Part shown: piece after piece, positions 25,157 through 33,288 of the stretch
Position numbering within the stretch: position 1 is the stretch's first letter
Layout of the letters: each line of letters begins with the position of its first letter
From: a virus
IMG/VR virus record: IMGVR_UViG_3300013104_000033
Span: 1 to 46,142 of that record
Reading direction: 5' to 3' (one strand)
DNA: 46,142 nt
Program-made: the position numbers and the translations under genes
Notes under the pieces: model-generated
Database searches by the model: none
Told to the model about the DNA's origin: nothing
Seen by the model: only the letters and a program-made list of their open reading frames with translations

Positions 25157-26116
25157 TTAGGCTGCGTGCTGGTGGCCGCAGCAGTGATGTGAATGGTTGG
25201 CGGCGAGTGCCATGTATCGTTTGTATTCCCCCTGAGCCATCTCAATAATTTTTGAGTTAAGCGGTTTGCCCTTAGCGTCCACCAGCACTTCGACCTGTGA
25301 GCATTTGCAGTTGATCGCATTGGCTCCGATGGCATACCACCGCCTGACCTCCTCAATCGTGTAAATGTGAGCATGTCGGATAGCGTGTGACAGGCGCGTT
25401 GTGGGGCTTAGGGCTGAGTAATGTAATAACCGGATATTCAGGCCCAAATCTCGCGTGGCTTCGTCTGCCTCATCCCAGCGGGCACGCCGCAGTGCGGTAG
25501 TCAGCTCCGTTCTGGCGATGGTTTTGGCACGACGCGTTTCAATGCCAACCTGAGCGGTAAGGTTTTTAGCCACCACTGAGGGGTGAAGCCCGCGCCCGAT
25601 GCCCTCGGTTAGCACCCGCGCCATGTTCCGTTTAACCTCTGCCGATAACCCCTTCATCTCCTCAAACACGCGCGTGTAAACTAGCGTCATTCGTCGCTGA
25701 TAGGGTTCGCTCATTAGCAGGGACTGGAGGGACTGCCTGTCAGCCAGGTAGGTTGCTGACTGTTGGGACAGGTTGGCAAATGTTTGGGCGGTCCCGCGTA
25801 CAACGGCAACCTCAACGTAATTCTCAGTGAACCATTTATTGTTCTGGTCTCCCTCCACCAGCACGGCATCGGTGAGAATGCTGGCGTCGTTGAGAACCAT
25901 GTTCAGCAGAACCGGATCGAGCTGGTATTCATAGCGGGCGTTAATGGCGAGGGATGCCGGGAAGCGCTCGAGGGCGTCTTTATAAATTTTACCGACCTTT
26001 TTTAGGCGTCTGGCGAAATCCTTCATCGCCTTGCGTTCTAACTGGTCAATGCCGGTCGGGTCTTGTTTGTTGCTGGGTAGGATTGCGAACCTAGGCGTCT
26101 TACTCCTCTTCGTCAT
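25157..26116 (-). CDS. Minor capsid / head morphogenesis protein (Mu gpF-like)
   Basis: The 319-residue protein follows the portal gene. The C-terminal half has the gpF/MuF pattern: AKTIARTELTTALRRARWDEA, then SHAIRHAHIYTIEEVRRWYAIGANAINCKCSQ (in parts), where the Cys-x-Cys is typical. It helps start head assembly at the portal and may be ejected with DNA. The ATG at 26116 has GGAGG at suitable spacing; an ATG two codons earlier is too close to it. It overlaps the portal gene end by 17 bases. Confidence 0.82.
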   Translation of the reverse strand: MTKRSKTPRFAILPSNKQDPTGIDQLERKAMKDFARRLKKVGKIYKDALERFPASLAINARYEYQLDPVLLNMVLNDASILTDAVLVEGDQNNKWFTENYVEVAVVRGTAQTFANLSQQSATYLADRQSLQSLLMSEPYQRRMTLVYTRVFEEMKGLSAEVKRNMARVLTEGIGRGLHPSVVAKNLTAQVGIETRRAKTIARTELTTALRRARWDEADEATRDLGLNIRLLHYSALSPTTRLSHAIRHAHIYTIEEVRRWYAIGANAINCKCSQVEVLVDAKGKPLNSKIIEMAQGEYKRYMALAANHSHHCCGHQHAA

Positions 26117-27407
26117 CGTCATCCTCCGGCAGCGGTTTACCCCCGCCAGGCTCATAACCTGCTGCAACACGGATTTCATCAACCGTGAACACCTGCTCCC
26201 CGGAGGCGAGAGCGGTCTGGTTGATGCTGCTCATTTTGCTGGCGCTTTCGAGTTTGTCAGAGGGCGATTGCTCGTTTAGCTCATCCCAGACGATGCTAAA
26301 TTTTGCCACCGGTTTGATCATTTGCAGGCCTATGAGCTTATCGACCATATCCTCAATATCGAACGACAGATCACCCCGGCGTGACTGGCAGCGACTGTTG
26401 AAATAAATCTGGTCCTCAGTACTGGCCCGCTCTCCTGACTGGTTGCCAACGATGATGCGCGAGGGAATATCAACCGAGGCGCAAAATGTCTTTAGATTAA
26501 CCTCATAGGTGGGCTCCGGGTCAGAGACGGCATTAACCATCGATGTGACCTGAGCACCCTGAGTAATCAGTAGCGTGTCATTACCACGATTTAGTTCGCG
26601 TGCGGCTTCGTTAAAACGCTCCTGCAGTTCATCCACCGTGACGCCATACAGTGAGGCCAGATTTTTGAAATCGACCTCTTTGTCGAAGTTGATGCTTTGC
26701 TGACGCGCCGCATTCTTCAGAAACGACTCACCTGAGCCGCCTTCGACTTTCTCCAGGCTGACGCAAGCGTTATAACCTGGCTCCAGAAAACCGATCTCGT
26801 CATCTGACATATCGCCGATTATCAGAACGCGGTCAGGGTGAATCTTACGCTGTGCAGTGCTGCCGTCCGATAGCGTCTCTGTGTACTGCCACATCGTGAT
26901 AGCGCCATTACTATCTCGGGTGGCAACCTTCAACGCGCTTGCCCAGACAGGCGTGATTTTCTGCAGTGCTTTACCTTTAATAACCGGCTCAATCCACTCC
27001 TTGCTGTCTTTGACGTGCAGCAGGATGCCAGCCCAGCGTCCCACCAGCCGCCTTATATCTGCTTTGGCAAATGCGCGCCAGAATCGGTGATTAAATACCT
27101 GATTACTGGAACGTTCCCACGCGGTCACCTCTCCCGACTCATCGGACTGCTCGCCCTCAATGACCTGCGGGTTTGTTTTCCAGCAATTTGATGCCAGTTT
27201 ATTTACTGCGCCGTTAGCAATGCCGCCACGCCGGTACAGTTTGTACAGATCATCGAATGTCAGGTTTTCTTTAAAGCCGTATTCGCACCATGCGGTCTCG
27301 CGCTTTGTATCCAGCCCCATGCCAGGGTTGAATGCCATTGCGCGCGCACGGGCCATCCTGACGTCATTCAGCGCGTGATTGACGGCGAGTGTTAATTTAT
27401 CAGTCAT
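26100..27407 (-). CDS. Portal protein (DUF1073 type)
   Basis: The 435-residue protein starts MTDKLTLAVNHALNDVR and contains CEYGFKENLTFDDLYKLYRRGGIA, YNACVSLEKVEGGSGESFLKNAARQ (in parts), IPSRIIVGNQSGERASTEDQ and an acidic tail (EDDDDEEE). This is the DUF1073 portal pattern. It forms the dodecameric ring through which DNA is packaged. It lies downstream of the terminase genes, although a plus-strand gene and a gene fragment intervene. Confidence 0.9.
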   Translation of the reverse strand: MTDKLTLAVNHALNDVRMARARAMAFNPGMGLDTKRETAWCEYGFKENLTFDDLYKLYRRGGIANGAVNKLASNCWKTNPQVIEGEQSDESGEVTAWERSSNQVFNHRFWRAFAKADIRRLVGRWAGILLHVKDSKEWIEPVIKGKALQKITPVWASALKVATRDSNGAITMWQYTETLSDGSTAQRKIHPDRVLIIGDMSDDEIGFLEPGYNACVSLEKVEGGSGESFLKNAARQQSINFDKEVDFKNLASLYGVTVDELQERFNEAARELNRGNDTLLITQGAQVTSMVNAVSDPEPTYEVNLKTFCASVDIPSRIIVGNQSGERASTEDQIYFNSRCQSRRGDLSFDIEDMVDKLIGLQMIKPVAKFSIVWDELNEQSPSDKLESASKMSSINQTALASGEQVFTVDEIRVAAGYEPGGGKPLPEDDDDEEE

Positions 27408-27436
27408 GATTTTTCCGCTGGTGGATTTCAGGCAAT

Positions 27437-27458
27437 AAAAAAGGCCGCCAAAGCGACC
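27437..27458 (-). terminator. Terminator between terminase fragment and portal
   Basis: The minus strand reads GGTCGC, loop TTTG, GCGGCC (27458 to 27443), then a T run. It closely resembles the hairpin at 20227-20250. Confidence 0.8.
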
Positions 27459-27459
27459 G

Positions 27460-27614
27460 TTAGTTAATGAACTTTGCCGGATTACTCCAGTAAAAGGCCC
27501 TCAGCGCAGGCAGAATTTTCAGGTTAGCCGGATGTGCTGCGGTCTTTCCGTCCGCCATTCGAACACATGCGTATAGTCAGAGTTCTTGAAATCAAATGTG
27601 AATGGAATAGGCAT
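27460..27614 (-). pseudogene. Frameshifted N-terminal fragment of a terminase-large-like gene
   Basis: From the ATG at 27614 the frame reads [20 protein letters not shown] and stops. In the next frame it continues [20 protein letters not shown] and KFIN, then stops at 27460. Together they match the start I remember for a class of phage large terminases (MPIPF-FDFK-PDY-VFEWR...LPALKAFY-NPAQFI). The rest of that gene is absent. The intact TerL at 28157-29410 has a different N-terminus, so this fragment is probably left from another phage lineage by recombination. Confidence 0.6.
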
Positions 27615-27661
27615 TAATAATCCTGATATAACTGATGGCCTCATAACTAAGGAGATATAAA

Positions 27662-27865
27662 ATGGAAAAAAGAGTTGAGGATAGAATCATGCAACTTACC
27701 CATGATAAGGACGAACAGGTAAGAGCTGCGGCAGCAACTGCATTCGGTGAAGCTGGCTATATAACTTATAATATTACCGACAAACTTCTCCAAATGACCC
27801 ATGACAACTCAGTTTTAGTTAGATCTGCAGCGATTATAGCTTTGGGTCGCATTGGTAAAAAATGA
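27662..27865 (+). CDS. Small HEAT-repeat protein on the opposite strand (moron)
   Basis: The 67-residue product consists of two HEAT-like helical repeats: [23 protein letters not shown] and [24 protein letters not shown] (quoted in separate parts), each about 37 residues apart. AAGGAGATATAAA before the ATG is a near-ideal ribosome site, and a hairpin terminator follows at 27875-27896. It is the only plus-strand gene in the head-tail block. Strand and terminator mark it as a self-contained cargo unit. HEAT repeats bind proteins or nucleic acids; no specific role can be given. Confidence 0.85.
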   Translation: MEKRVEDRIMQLTHDKDEQVRAAAATAFGEAGYITYNITDKLLQMTHDNSVLVRSAAIIALGRIGKK

Positions 27866-27874
27866 GTTAACCAG

Positions 27875-27896
27875 GCTGGCTCTAGAGCCAGCTTTT
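27875..27896 (+). terminator. Terminator of the HEAT-repeat gene
   Basis: GCTGGCT, loop CTAG, AGCCAGC (27875-27892), followed by TTTT. It lies nine bases after the stop codon. The following 27897-28156 holds no gene I can support. Confidence 0.82.
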
Positions 27897-28156
27897 ACCC
27901 ATTAAAATTTTTGATTGCGGCTATTTATTCAATATTGAAAAATTCCCCAATCTCGACATCATTTAACATAATGGGTGTTACCCGCCTTTCAGAAATGCCA
28001 CTCGCCCGAAATTCATCATGAACGGGTTATTAATCTATGATTTCCTCGCGGCAGATCTGAAATCGGACTGCATAAATAGTGCATAAAAACGGACTGAAAA
28101 TGCATAGCCAAAAATCATAGCGAAACAGTTATTTTAGGTACTAATCACAAAAAGTT

Positions 28157-29410
28157 TTAACGACCCTGCAGGCGCTTAGGAATCATCATGCCCATCGTCT
28201 GAGCCTTACGTTTAATGTGTCCATCAAGACCGTATCTAATACCATCCCAGCAGTGTTCATTTCCATCTGCCAGTTTCGGTAATACCTCGCCGGTAATGCG
28301 ATCAGTTTTGTAGGACCACATTCTGGCTTCGCGTGCCACGTTCTTACAGCGTGGGTGGATTATGATTTCATCAAAGCCGCGCAGGTGGGCGATGCCATCC
28401 TCTACACTGCCCTGCCACTTCTCAGCCGCAGAGATATTAAATCCCTGACGCCTGAGATAGCTGATTGTCTCCGGGCGCGCGGAGTCAGCCTTGATGGGCC
28501 AATCGCGTGCGCCGGGGATGGTGTCATATAGAGCGGGCATGTGGTCGAGTTCGGTTTGCTGTCCATAGGCTTCGTACTCAACATAAAGTCGGTTATGCAG
28601 GATAAATGAGCGCGTCAATGTGTTGGGGTCTTTGGCAAAACCGAAGTCAGCACCAAAGAAAAGCCGCTCCGCCTCTTTCCACAGATTGTCTGAGAACTCA
28701 GCAACGCGGTATTTGCCAGCCAGCACCTGTTTGTCTGAGTTTTCGAGGTATGCGCCTTCCCATACCCAGGCATAAGTTGCTGGATCGAGACGGCGCTCAT
28801 CGTTCTGTCGCTCCCCCTCCAACACGTCAGGAAACCAGGGGTTATCCGTGTAATTCATCTCTACGGTTATGCAGTCGTCACCAGCCTCTTTGCGGAACCG
28901 CTTATCGGTAGCACTGCCGTCGCGCTCCGGGTTCCACGTTACCCAAATCTCCGAACCTTCTTCACGGACTGTAGGGCTAAGCTTCTGCCATGCAATTTCA
29001 CTTACTGACTCAGCCTCGTCCACCCAGCACAGTAGAATACGCGCTTTCGACTTGATGCTGTCCAGGTTGTGCCGCAGACCAGAGAAAACATATGTCACCG
29101 TTTTGTCGATGGTACGGATGTATTTATCACCAATGTCGAAGTTGGACGCCAGCCAGGGCACGGAAAGGATCGCTTGCTTAACCTCCTGCATGCTCGACTC
29201 TTCCAGTGAGTTCATGAACTCACGAGCACAAAGGATCACGCCGCTCTCACGGTTCATCATCGCTTGATATGCCCTGACGGCTGTCATCAAGGCAAACGTG
29301 CGTGTCTTTGCACTGCCGCGCCCACCATGTGAACAGCGATAGCGTTTATCTACCGCAGTAAACAGGGGAGCAAGTTTGGCGGGGATCGGAAGTTGTACGG
29401 CGTCACTCAT
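28157..29410 (-). CDS. terL: Terminase large subunit
   Basis: The 417-residue packaging motor has a Walker A GGRGSAKT near the N-terminus, the Walker B-like ILLCWVDEAESV and a nuclease domain beginning LFFGADFGFAKDPN. It belongs to the PBSX/Terminase_3 type. It couples ATP hydrolysis to DNA translocation and cuts concatemers. The ATG at 29410 overlaps the TerS stop (ATGAGTGA); an upstream TTG four codons away is less likely. Confidence 0.96.
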   Translation of the reverse strand: MSDAVQLPIPAKLAPLFTAVDKRYRCSHGGRGSAKTRTFALMTAVRAYQAMMNRESGVILCAREFMNSLEESSMQEVKQAILSVPWLASNFDIGDKYIRTIDKTVTYVFSGLRHNLDSIKSKARILLCWVDEAESVSEIAWQKLSPTVREEGSEIWVTWNPERDGSATDKRFRKEAGDDCITVEMNYTDNPWFPDVLEGERQNDERRLDPATYAWVWEGAYLENSDKQVLAGKYRVAEFSDNLWKEAERLFFGADFGFAKDPNTLTRSFILHNRLYVEYEAYGQQTELDHMPALYDTIPGARDWPIKADSARPETISYLRRQGFNISAAEKWQGSVEDGIAHLRGFDEIIIHPRCKNVAREARMWSYKTDRITGEVLPKLADGNEHCWDGIRYGLDGHIKRKAQTMGMMIPKRLQGR

Positions 29411-29861
29411 GCTTAGGCTCAACGGGTAAAAGCTGAATCACAGTTGGTTTTGATGCCATGCTGCCATCAGGGCTGGTGTGCTCAAACTTCTGCCGGTTAG
29501 TGTAGGCTTCCCCAACCTCTTTGGCTGCCTGTTCCATCAGTGATGCGGCCAGCGCAAGATTCTGCATTTTTTCTGCCTTGGTCATCATGCGATCAAGCGT
29601 GCGTAGCCGGTAAGACTTATTGGCAATCGGGATGTCAGATATTTCGGTCTGAAACCGGGTGCGTGTGCTGTTAAACAAAGCGACCCACTTTTTTGCAAGC
29701 CCCTTGCCGCTGGCCTTTGTTGGGTCATGTGATTCAATCTGTTGAGGTGTAACTTTAATGCCAAATTGTTTTTGGACGGCCTCAGCAACAATCGCTAGCG
29801 AATCAAAGCATGCAAGTGACTGAATGATGAAGGCTTTCACCTCTGGTTTTAATGCAGCCAT
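29403..29861 (-). CDS. terS: Terminase small subunit (DUF2280 type)
   Basis: The 152-residue product starts MAALKPEVKAFIIQSLACFD, with a helix-turn-helix-like stretch (VAEAVQKQFGIKVTPQQIESH) and a long helical centre. This is the DUF2280 pattern of small terminases. It recognises the packaging site and recruits TerL, whose start it overlaps. Confidence 0.88.
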   Translation of the reverse strand: MAALKPEVKAFIIQSLACFDSLAIVAEAVQKQFGIKVTPQQIESHDPTKASGKGLAKKWVALFNSTRTRFQTEISDIPIANKSYRLRTLDRMMTKAEKMQNLALAASLMEQAAKEVGEAYTNRQKFEHTSPDGSMASKPTVIQLLPVEPKHE

Positions 29862-29892
29862 ATTTCACCATTCTTCCAAAGCATTCTAAAAT

Positions 29893-30522
29893 TTACGCCA
29901 GTTTCATCAGGCACGTTCCACAAGCTCTGGCTACATTAAGCTGTGCCACCTCAGCGGGCTGACTTGCGGCTTCCACCAATTGCTGAACGTCAGCGCTGGC
30001 ACCATATCGGCGAACAACGCCAACGAACTCCTCAACGTCATGCCCTCGCATTGTCATAACTGGCCGCCCCTCTGAATTGAATTTTGGCGCGCCGAATTCA
30101 TCCCGCGCCTGTGTTATGTGATAAAGCTCATGCTCAACGAGAGCGCAGAAGTCGAGGTCACTGCATTCACAGCAGTAGTCCGCAGCCAGCGTTATGATAA
30201 AGCGAGGAACATACCCGAACCATTCATGCATCTGCTGCTGCATGCGCGCCTTCTGCCAGCCACCTGCCCGCATGGTGATCTCCTCAGCCTGACCCAGCAC
30301 AGTTCTGCCGCGTTTAGTGAAGGCGGTCGATGCCCACATAAACCGAATATCGGCATGCTGTAGATGGAGATGTTCAGGATTGTGGAGTGCCCCCTCTTCA
30401 CTGAGGATGTGTTCAGTGATCCACTCATGAATTTCATTGGCAGGGATCAGGCTGATGTGGGGGTTTAACTCATTCAAAAAACTTTGTGGTGGTCGTGGTC
30501 GGTTTAACTGGTCGGTTTGCAT
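29893..30522 (-). CDS. Putative zinc metallopeptidase
   Basis: The 209-residue product has the zinc-binding motif HELYH in CALVEHELYHITQARDE (about residue 131), with the GHDVEEFVGVVRRYG segment following. This is the HExxH pattern of putative metallopeptidases often encoded just upstream of TerS in enterobacterial prophages. Cysteine pairs (CCEC and ARACGTC) suggest metal or disulfide roles. The substrate is unknown. Confidence 0.78.
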   Translation of the reverse strand: MQTDQLNRPRPPQSFLNELNPHISLIPANEIHEWITEHILSEEGALHNPEHLHLQHADIRFMWASTAFTKRGRTVLGQAEEITMRAGGWQKARMQQQMHEWFGYVPRFIITLAADYCCECSDLDFCALVEHELYHITQARDEFGAPKFNSEGRPVMTMRGHDVEEFVGVVRRYGASADVQQLVEAASQPAEVAQLNVARACGTCLMKLA

Positions 30523-30526
30523 GGGC

Positions 30527-30754
30527 TTAACCTGTGCGTTTAGTTACTACCACTTCGGCCTCTGTGCCAGATGCAACGCGCAGCCATACCACCCATGGAG
30601 CGTATACATTCAGGACGCGTCCGGCCTGATGCCAGGCGATTGAATCTGCACTATCGGCATACTCAATAAACCCATCATCTACTGTTACGTGGCCGCTGTT
30701 CGTGCCATCCGTTATCTGGACGGGCGCTCGCGTTATGGTTAATGACTCAGACAT
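30527..30754 (-). CDS. Hypothetical small protein
   Basis: The 75-residue, beta-rich product (TITRAPVQITDGTNSGHVTVDDGFIEYADS) lies between the metallopeptidase and an Ig-like protein gene. It may be a small virion or cell-surface component; no family is recognised. Confidence 0.6.
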   Translation of the reverse strand: MSESLTITRAPVQITDGTNSGHVTVDDGFIEYADSADSIAWHQAGRVLNVYAPWVVWLRVASGTEAEVVVTKRTG

Positions 30755-30782
30755 AGCTACCTCTAATTAATTGGGTTGGCTG

Positions 30783-31226
30783 TTAGACGGCGGTTATCAC
30801 CAGCGTTGAAACCATGTCGCGCAGCGTTACCGTTAATGTGCAGGTTCCGGCAGTGAGTATGCTCACAGCAGCCTGGCCTTTAGCCGAGGTGGTGATGTGC
30901 TGCACCATGCTGGGATTAGATATCGTCCAGACAGCACCATCTGCTCGCCCAATTTGAGCGCCAGTTTCACCATTAATGACAAACGCACCCAGGTACTGCC
31001 AGTTTCTGGGCGCAGTGGCGTTTAGCATCGTATAATGCGTTGCATCTACCTGAGTAACGTACCATGGGGACGTGGGTGTTTTGTCGCCATCGTTCTGAAT
31101 GAATATCGTGTCGACTGGTGGTTTATTCTGGCCGCCAATCACGATATCGCCGGGTACTGATATGCCCGACATATTGGTGCCACCAATGACAGTGGCATCG
31201 GGTGTTAAAATCATTGGTTGCTCCAT
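30783..31226 (-). CDS. Ig-like (Big_2-type) phage protein
   Basis: The 147-residue product has a repetitive beta N-terminus (TPDATVIGGTNMSGISVPGD) and a C-terminal Ig-like part (GQAAVSILTAGTCTLTVTLRD). Such domains decorate virions or bind cell-surface sugars. It is just before the metallopeptidase and terminase genes. Function is inferred only. Confidence 0.65.
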   Translation of the reverse strand: MEQPMILTPDATVIGGTNMSGISVPGDIVIGGQNKPPVDTIFIQNDGDKTPTSPWYVTQVDATHYTMLNATAPRNWQYLGAFVINGETGAQIGRADGAVWTISNPSMVQHITTSAKGQAAVSILTAGTCTLTVTLRDMVSTLVITAV

Positions 31227-31250
31227 TAAAAAACCGCCCGTAGGCGGTTA
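31227..31250 (-). terminator. Terminator, identical copy 1
   Basis: The minus strand gives AACCGCC, loop TACG, GGCGGTT, then T residues. The 24-base sequence is identical to that at 32041-32064. It overlaps the stop codon of the gene at 31248-31562. Confidence 0.9.
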
Positions 31251-31562
31251 TGCGTAATGCTTCGACCAGTGCTTACTGCATTCGTCTATTGCAAAGGATA
31301 TTTGACGACCATAGCCGCGTTTTAAAGAATCCATGACCATTGTAGGGAAGCCCGTATTTTGCTGAGGCGCTAGGTGCTCAAGAGATACTTCGTCATTTGT
31401 TCTCACCCAGAGCTTATGGCCGGAAATATCTGTTTCTCTATAAACGGTGATTAATTCAATATTGTCCGCTGAATCCCCATCATTTTTGAAGATCTCATAT
31501 CGCGTCATTTCTCCATCACCATTGCGGTATTGCAGGACTCGCTCCAATGTCAGTTTAGACAT
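31248..31562 (-). CDS. Hypothetical protein in immunity cluster
   Basis: The 104-residue acidic product (YRNGDGEMTRYEIFKNDGDSADN) has no recognised family. It lies downstream of the colicin-type immunity gene and its stop codon lies inside a terminator identical to one after another small gene. Size, charge and cassette layout suit an immunity protein, but this is inferred. Confidence 0.65.
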   Translation of the reverse strand: MSKLTLERVLQYRNGDGEMTRYEIFKNDGDSADNIELITVYRETDISGHKLWVRTNDEVSLEHLAPQQNTGFPTMVMDSLKRGYGRQISFAIDECSKHWSKHYA

Positions 31563-31662
31563 AACGTTTAGCCTCTAATGTTTAACGAGATGAAACGTTA
31601 AATCATCACTTAGGCCAATTCAATCCATCACTAAGAACACTCATAAATGCGCCTTGTGATGA

Positions 31663-31914
31663 TCACGTCTTAAAATCGGGTAACTCTTGGCTCTTCCGCC
31701 ATTCTCGCACTTCAGCAACAACTTTCTCTGGAGTCAGGTCTTCGTCGTAATTGTAGTAAATCAAATCAGAGCTTTCAGGGTGCTCGCTGACAGTGATGAA
31801 GTTCTCTAGCAACTCGTTTTGGTACTTTTCACCACCTTCAGCACTGAAAATCTTAGCAACTAACTCCGTAAACTCTGCTTCCGTATAATCCTGAAATCTA
31901 GGCTTTAACTTCAT
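31663..31914 (-). CDS. Colicin/pyocin DNase immunity protein (Im family)
   Basis: The 83-residue product aligns by eye with the Im2/Im7/Im8/Im9 family: DYTEAEFTELVAKIF at the start (Im9 DYTEAEFLQLV) and the helix-III signature SEHPESSDLIYY (Im9 TEHPSGSDLIYY). These proteins bind and block HNH-nuclease colicins or S-type pyocins with very high affinity in the cytoplasm. AGGAGGAG before the ATG is strong. No toxin gene is in the window, so it is an orphan immunity gene, presumably protecting the lysogen from rivals' bacteriocins. Confidence 0.92.
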   Translation of the reverse strand: MKLKPRFQDYTEAEFTELVAKIFSAEGGEKYQNELLENFITVSEHPESSDLIYYNYDEDLTPEKVVAEVREWRKSQELPDFKT

Positions 31915-32040
31915 GGGTGCTCTCCTCCTTTTCGGTGAGGATCATCTTACTCTGTTTGCTCCGGCGCGTATTTCAACTTGAGCGCCATCAGACGCGAGAC
32001 AGCCCCAAGCCCGACTTCATCAGCGATACCTTCACTTCAA

Positions 32041-32064
32041 TAAAAAACCGCCCGTAGGCGGTTA
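32041..32064 (-). terminator. Terminator, identical copy 2
   Basis: This copy has the same 24 bases as 31227-31250 and overlaps the stop codon of the gene at 32062-32301. The identical copies flank the immunity gene and could recombine. Confidence 0.9.
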
Positions 32065-32301
32065 CATTTGATCCATTTTTTCTTTACATGTTTCAAGATG
32101 TCGCTCAATCAAGACGTCATCACGCATTGCACCTTCAGGAATAATATAGTCATAAGATTTATGACCCTCCTTAGTAATATCCCACTCCCAACTTATCTCT
32201 GTTCCAATTTCAGTGACCTTCCCTACTCTGATAGTCGTAACGCTCCAAGTTGCGCTAGGATTAGCATCATTGATTCTTTTGAAAAACTCTTCAGCATCCA
32301 T
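32062..32301 (-). CDS. Hypothetical small acidic protein in immunity cluster
   Basis: The 79-residue product contains FFKRINDANPSATWSVTTIRVG and a helical, acidic end (IERHLETCKEKMDQM). Its stop codon is inside the repeated terminator. It may be another immunity protein; I recognise no family. The stretch to 32415 holds no other gene. Confidence 0.65.
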   Translation of the reverse strand: MDAEEFFKRINDANPSATWSVTTIRVGKVTEIGTEISWEWDITKEGHKSYDYIIPEGAMRDDVLIERHLETCKEKMDQM

Positions 32302-32415
32302 ATCAATACCCTTTGTAAGGAAAAATACAGAGTAACTTTATGATGCTTCTACATACAATTTAATTTTCCATGTTCAAAAGTATCCGAAATGTACCCCATT
32401 AATTTCTTAAGAAAT

Positions 32416-32658
32416 TTAATTAACCTTAATGTTTTCATTACGAGACTTAACACAGATTTTTTCCCACGTTTCGTTATGTCCCAGAATCGCCCGCTGTGTT
32501 GGGGCGCTCATAACGTCAATATCATGGTCACTGACATAGATGGGGCGCGCCCACTCACAGCCGGTATCAGTCACCCTCGCGCCGCCACCGTTCCCGCAGC
32601 CGCTCAGAGACAGCAGCATCAGGCAGGCTGTTAATATCCTGCTGAACATCGACAGCAT
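32416..32658 (-). CDS. Outer-membrane spanin lipoprotein, Rz1-like
   Basis: The 80-residue precursor has a hydrophobic leader and a lipobox LSGC (Cys21), so it should be lipidated and sorted to the outer membrane. It begins inside the Rz-like gene in another frame (overlap 32567-32658), the hallmark of Rz/Rz1 pairs. With Rz it fuses inner and outer membranes at lysis. Confidence 0.85.
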   Translation of the reverse strand: MLSMFSRILTACLMLLSLSGCGNGGGARVTDTGCEWARPIYVSDHDIDVMSAPTQRAILGHNETWEKICVKSRNENIKVN

Positions 32659-32821
32659 TTTTCAGTACCTCAATGCGTTTTTTTGATTCCTCAGCCTGAA
32701 CAGATGCCCGCTCAGCTGCTACTGTAGTTTCAGCTGCGTTTTTGCCCCTACTCCGGCCCAGACCAAACGCAGCCAGCACCAGCCCGACAACTACCACCAG
32801 CCCGGTTAATAGCGCCTGCAT
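32567..32821 (-). CDS. Inner-membrane spanin, Rz-like
   Basis: The 84-residue product has one N-terminal membrane span (LLTGLVVVVGLVLAAFGLG) and a helical periplasmic part. It directly follows the lysozyme gene and contains the start of the Rz1-like gene in another frame. It is short compared with lambda Rz (153), but the layout is clear. Confidence 0.85.
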   Translation of the reverse strand: MQALLTGLVVVVGLVLAAFGLGRSRGKNAAETTVAAERASVQAEESKKRIEVLKNAVDVQQDINSLPDAAVSERLRERWRREGD

Positions 32822-33288
32822 CAGATCAAACCTTTGTAGGCGTCATAGGTGCCGCTGCGCATAACCTCTGCGTGACGGCGTGCGCGTTCAGGTGTCTGGC
32901 GCGCCCACAGGCTATTCAGCATTCCACCAGCTGCACCGGCAAAATCACCGCGTGCAATCATGCCCAGTGTGTTAGTGAAACCAGCCAGACCTGTTACGCC
33001 CATCTGATAGGCCATGCTGCAGAGAATGTCGCGGCGTGCGTCGTTGCACTGCGCAAGTGCGGCCACGATTGCGGGCTGTCGATTCATTGAGGCAGTTTTG
33101 GCATCTACCAGGCATTGTTTCCAGACGTCACCAGCACGACGTGGGACGGTAAACTGGTACTGGCTGATTGGTGCGTTTTGAGGGCCAATCCTGATACCAC
33201 CGGCAACGGTCGGGAAATTACGGGTGTCCCAATAGGGAGCCTCGCGGTAGCCCTCCTCAAAATTGAGGATTTCAATGATTTTACTCGT
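32821..33288 (-). CDS. Endolysin, T4-type lysozyme (GH24)
   Basis: The 155-residue enzyme has the GH24 triad spacing E-x8-D-x5-T: Glu13 in EEGYREAPYWD, then Asp and Thr in DTRNFPT, the same spacing as T4 lysozyme. It cuts murein after the holin opens the membrane; no signal or SAR sequence is visible. I chose the GTG at 33288 because GGAG precedes it at good spacing and it gives the usual short N-terminus. Longer ATG starts (33330) lie inside the upstream gene. Confidence 0.9.
   Translation of the reverse strand, partial: TSKIIEILNFEEGYREAPYWDTRNFPTVAGGIRIGPQNAPISQYQFTVPRRAGDVWKQCLVDAKTASMNRQPAIVAALAQCNDARRDILCSMAYQMGVTGLAGFTNTLGMIARGDFAGAAGGMLNSLWARQTPERARRHAEVMRSGTYDAYKGLI

Noticed and set aside
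26100-27407. Portal gene as carrier of an Acb1-type anti-CBASS domain, since some DUF1073 proteins are so labelled
   Set aside because: The length (435 residues) and segments fit portal alone; no extra phosphodiesterase-like HxT motifs were seen.
31947-32037. Short minus-strand frame (GIADEVGLGAVSRLMALKLK...) upstream of the immunity gene
   Set aside because: It has no start codon, is only about 30 codons and ends before the immunity gene. It may be a gene remnant but similarity could not be assigned.
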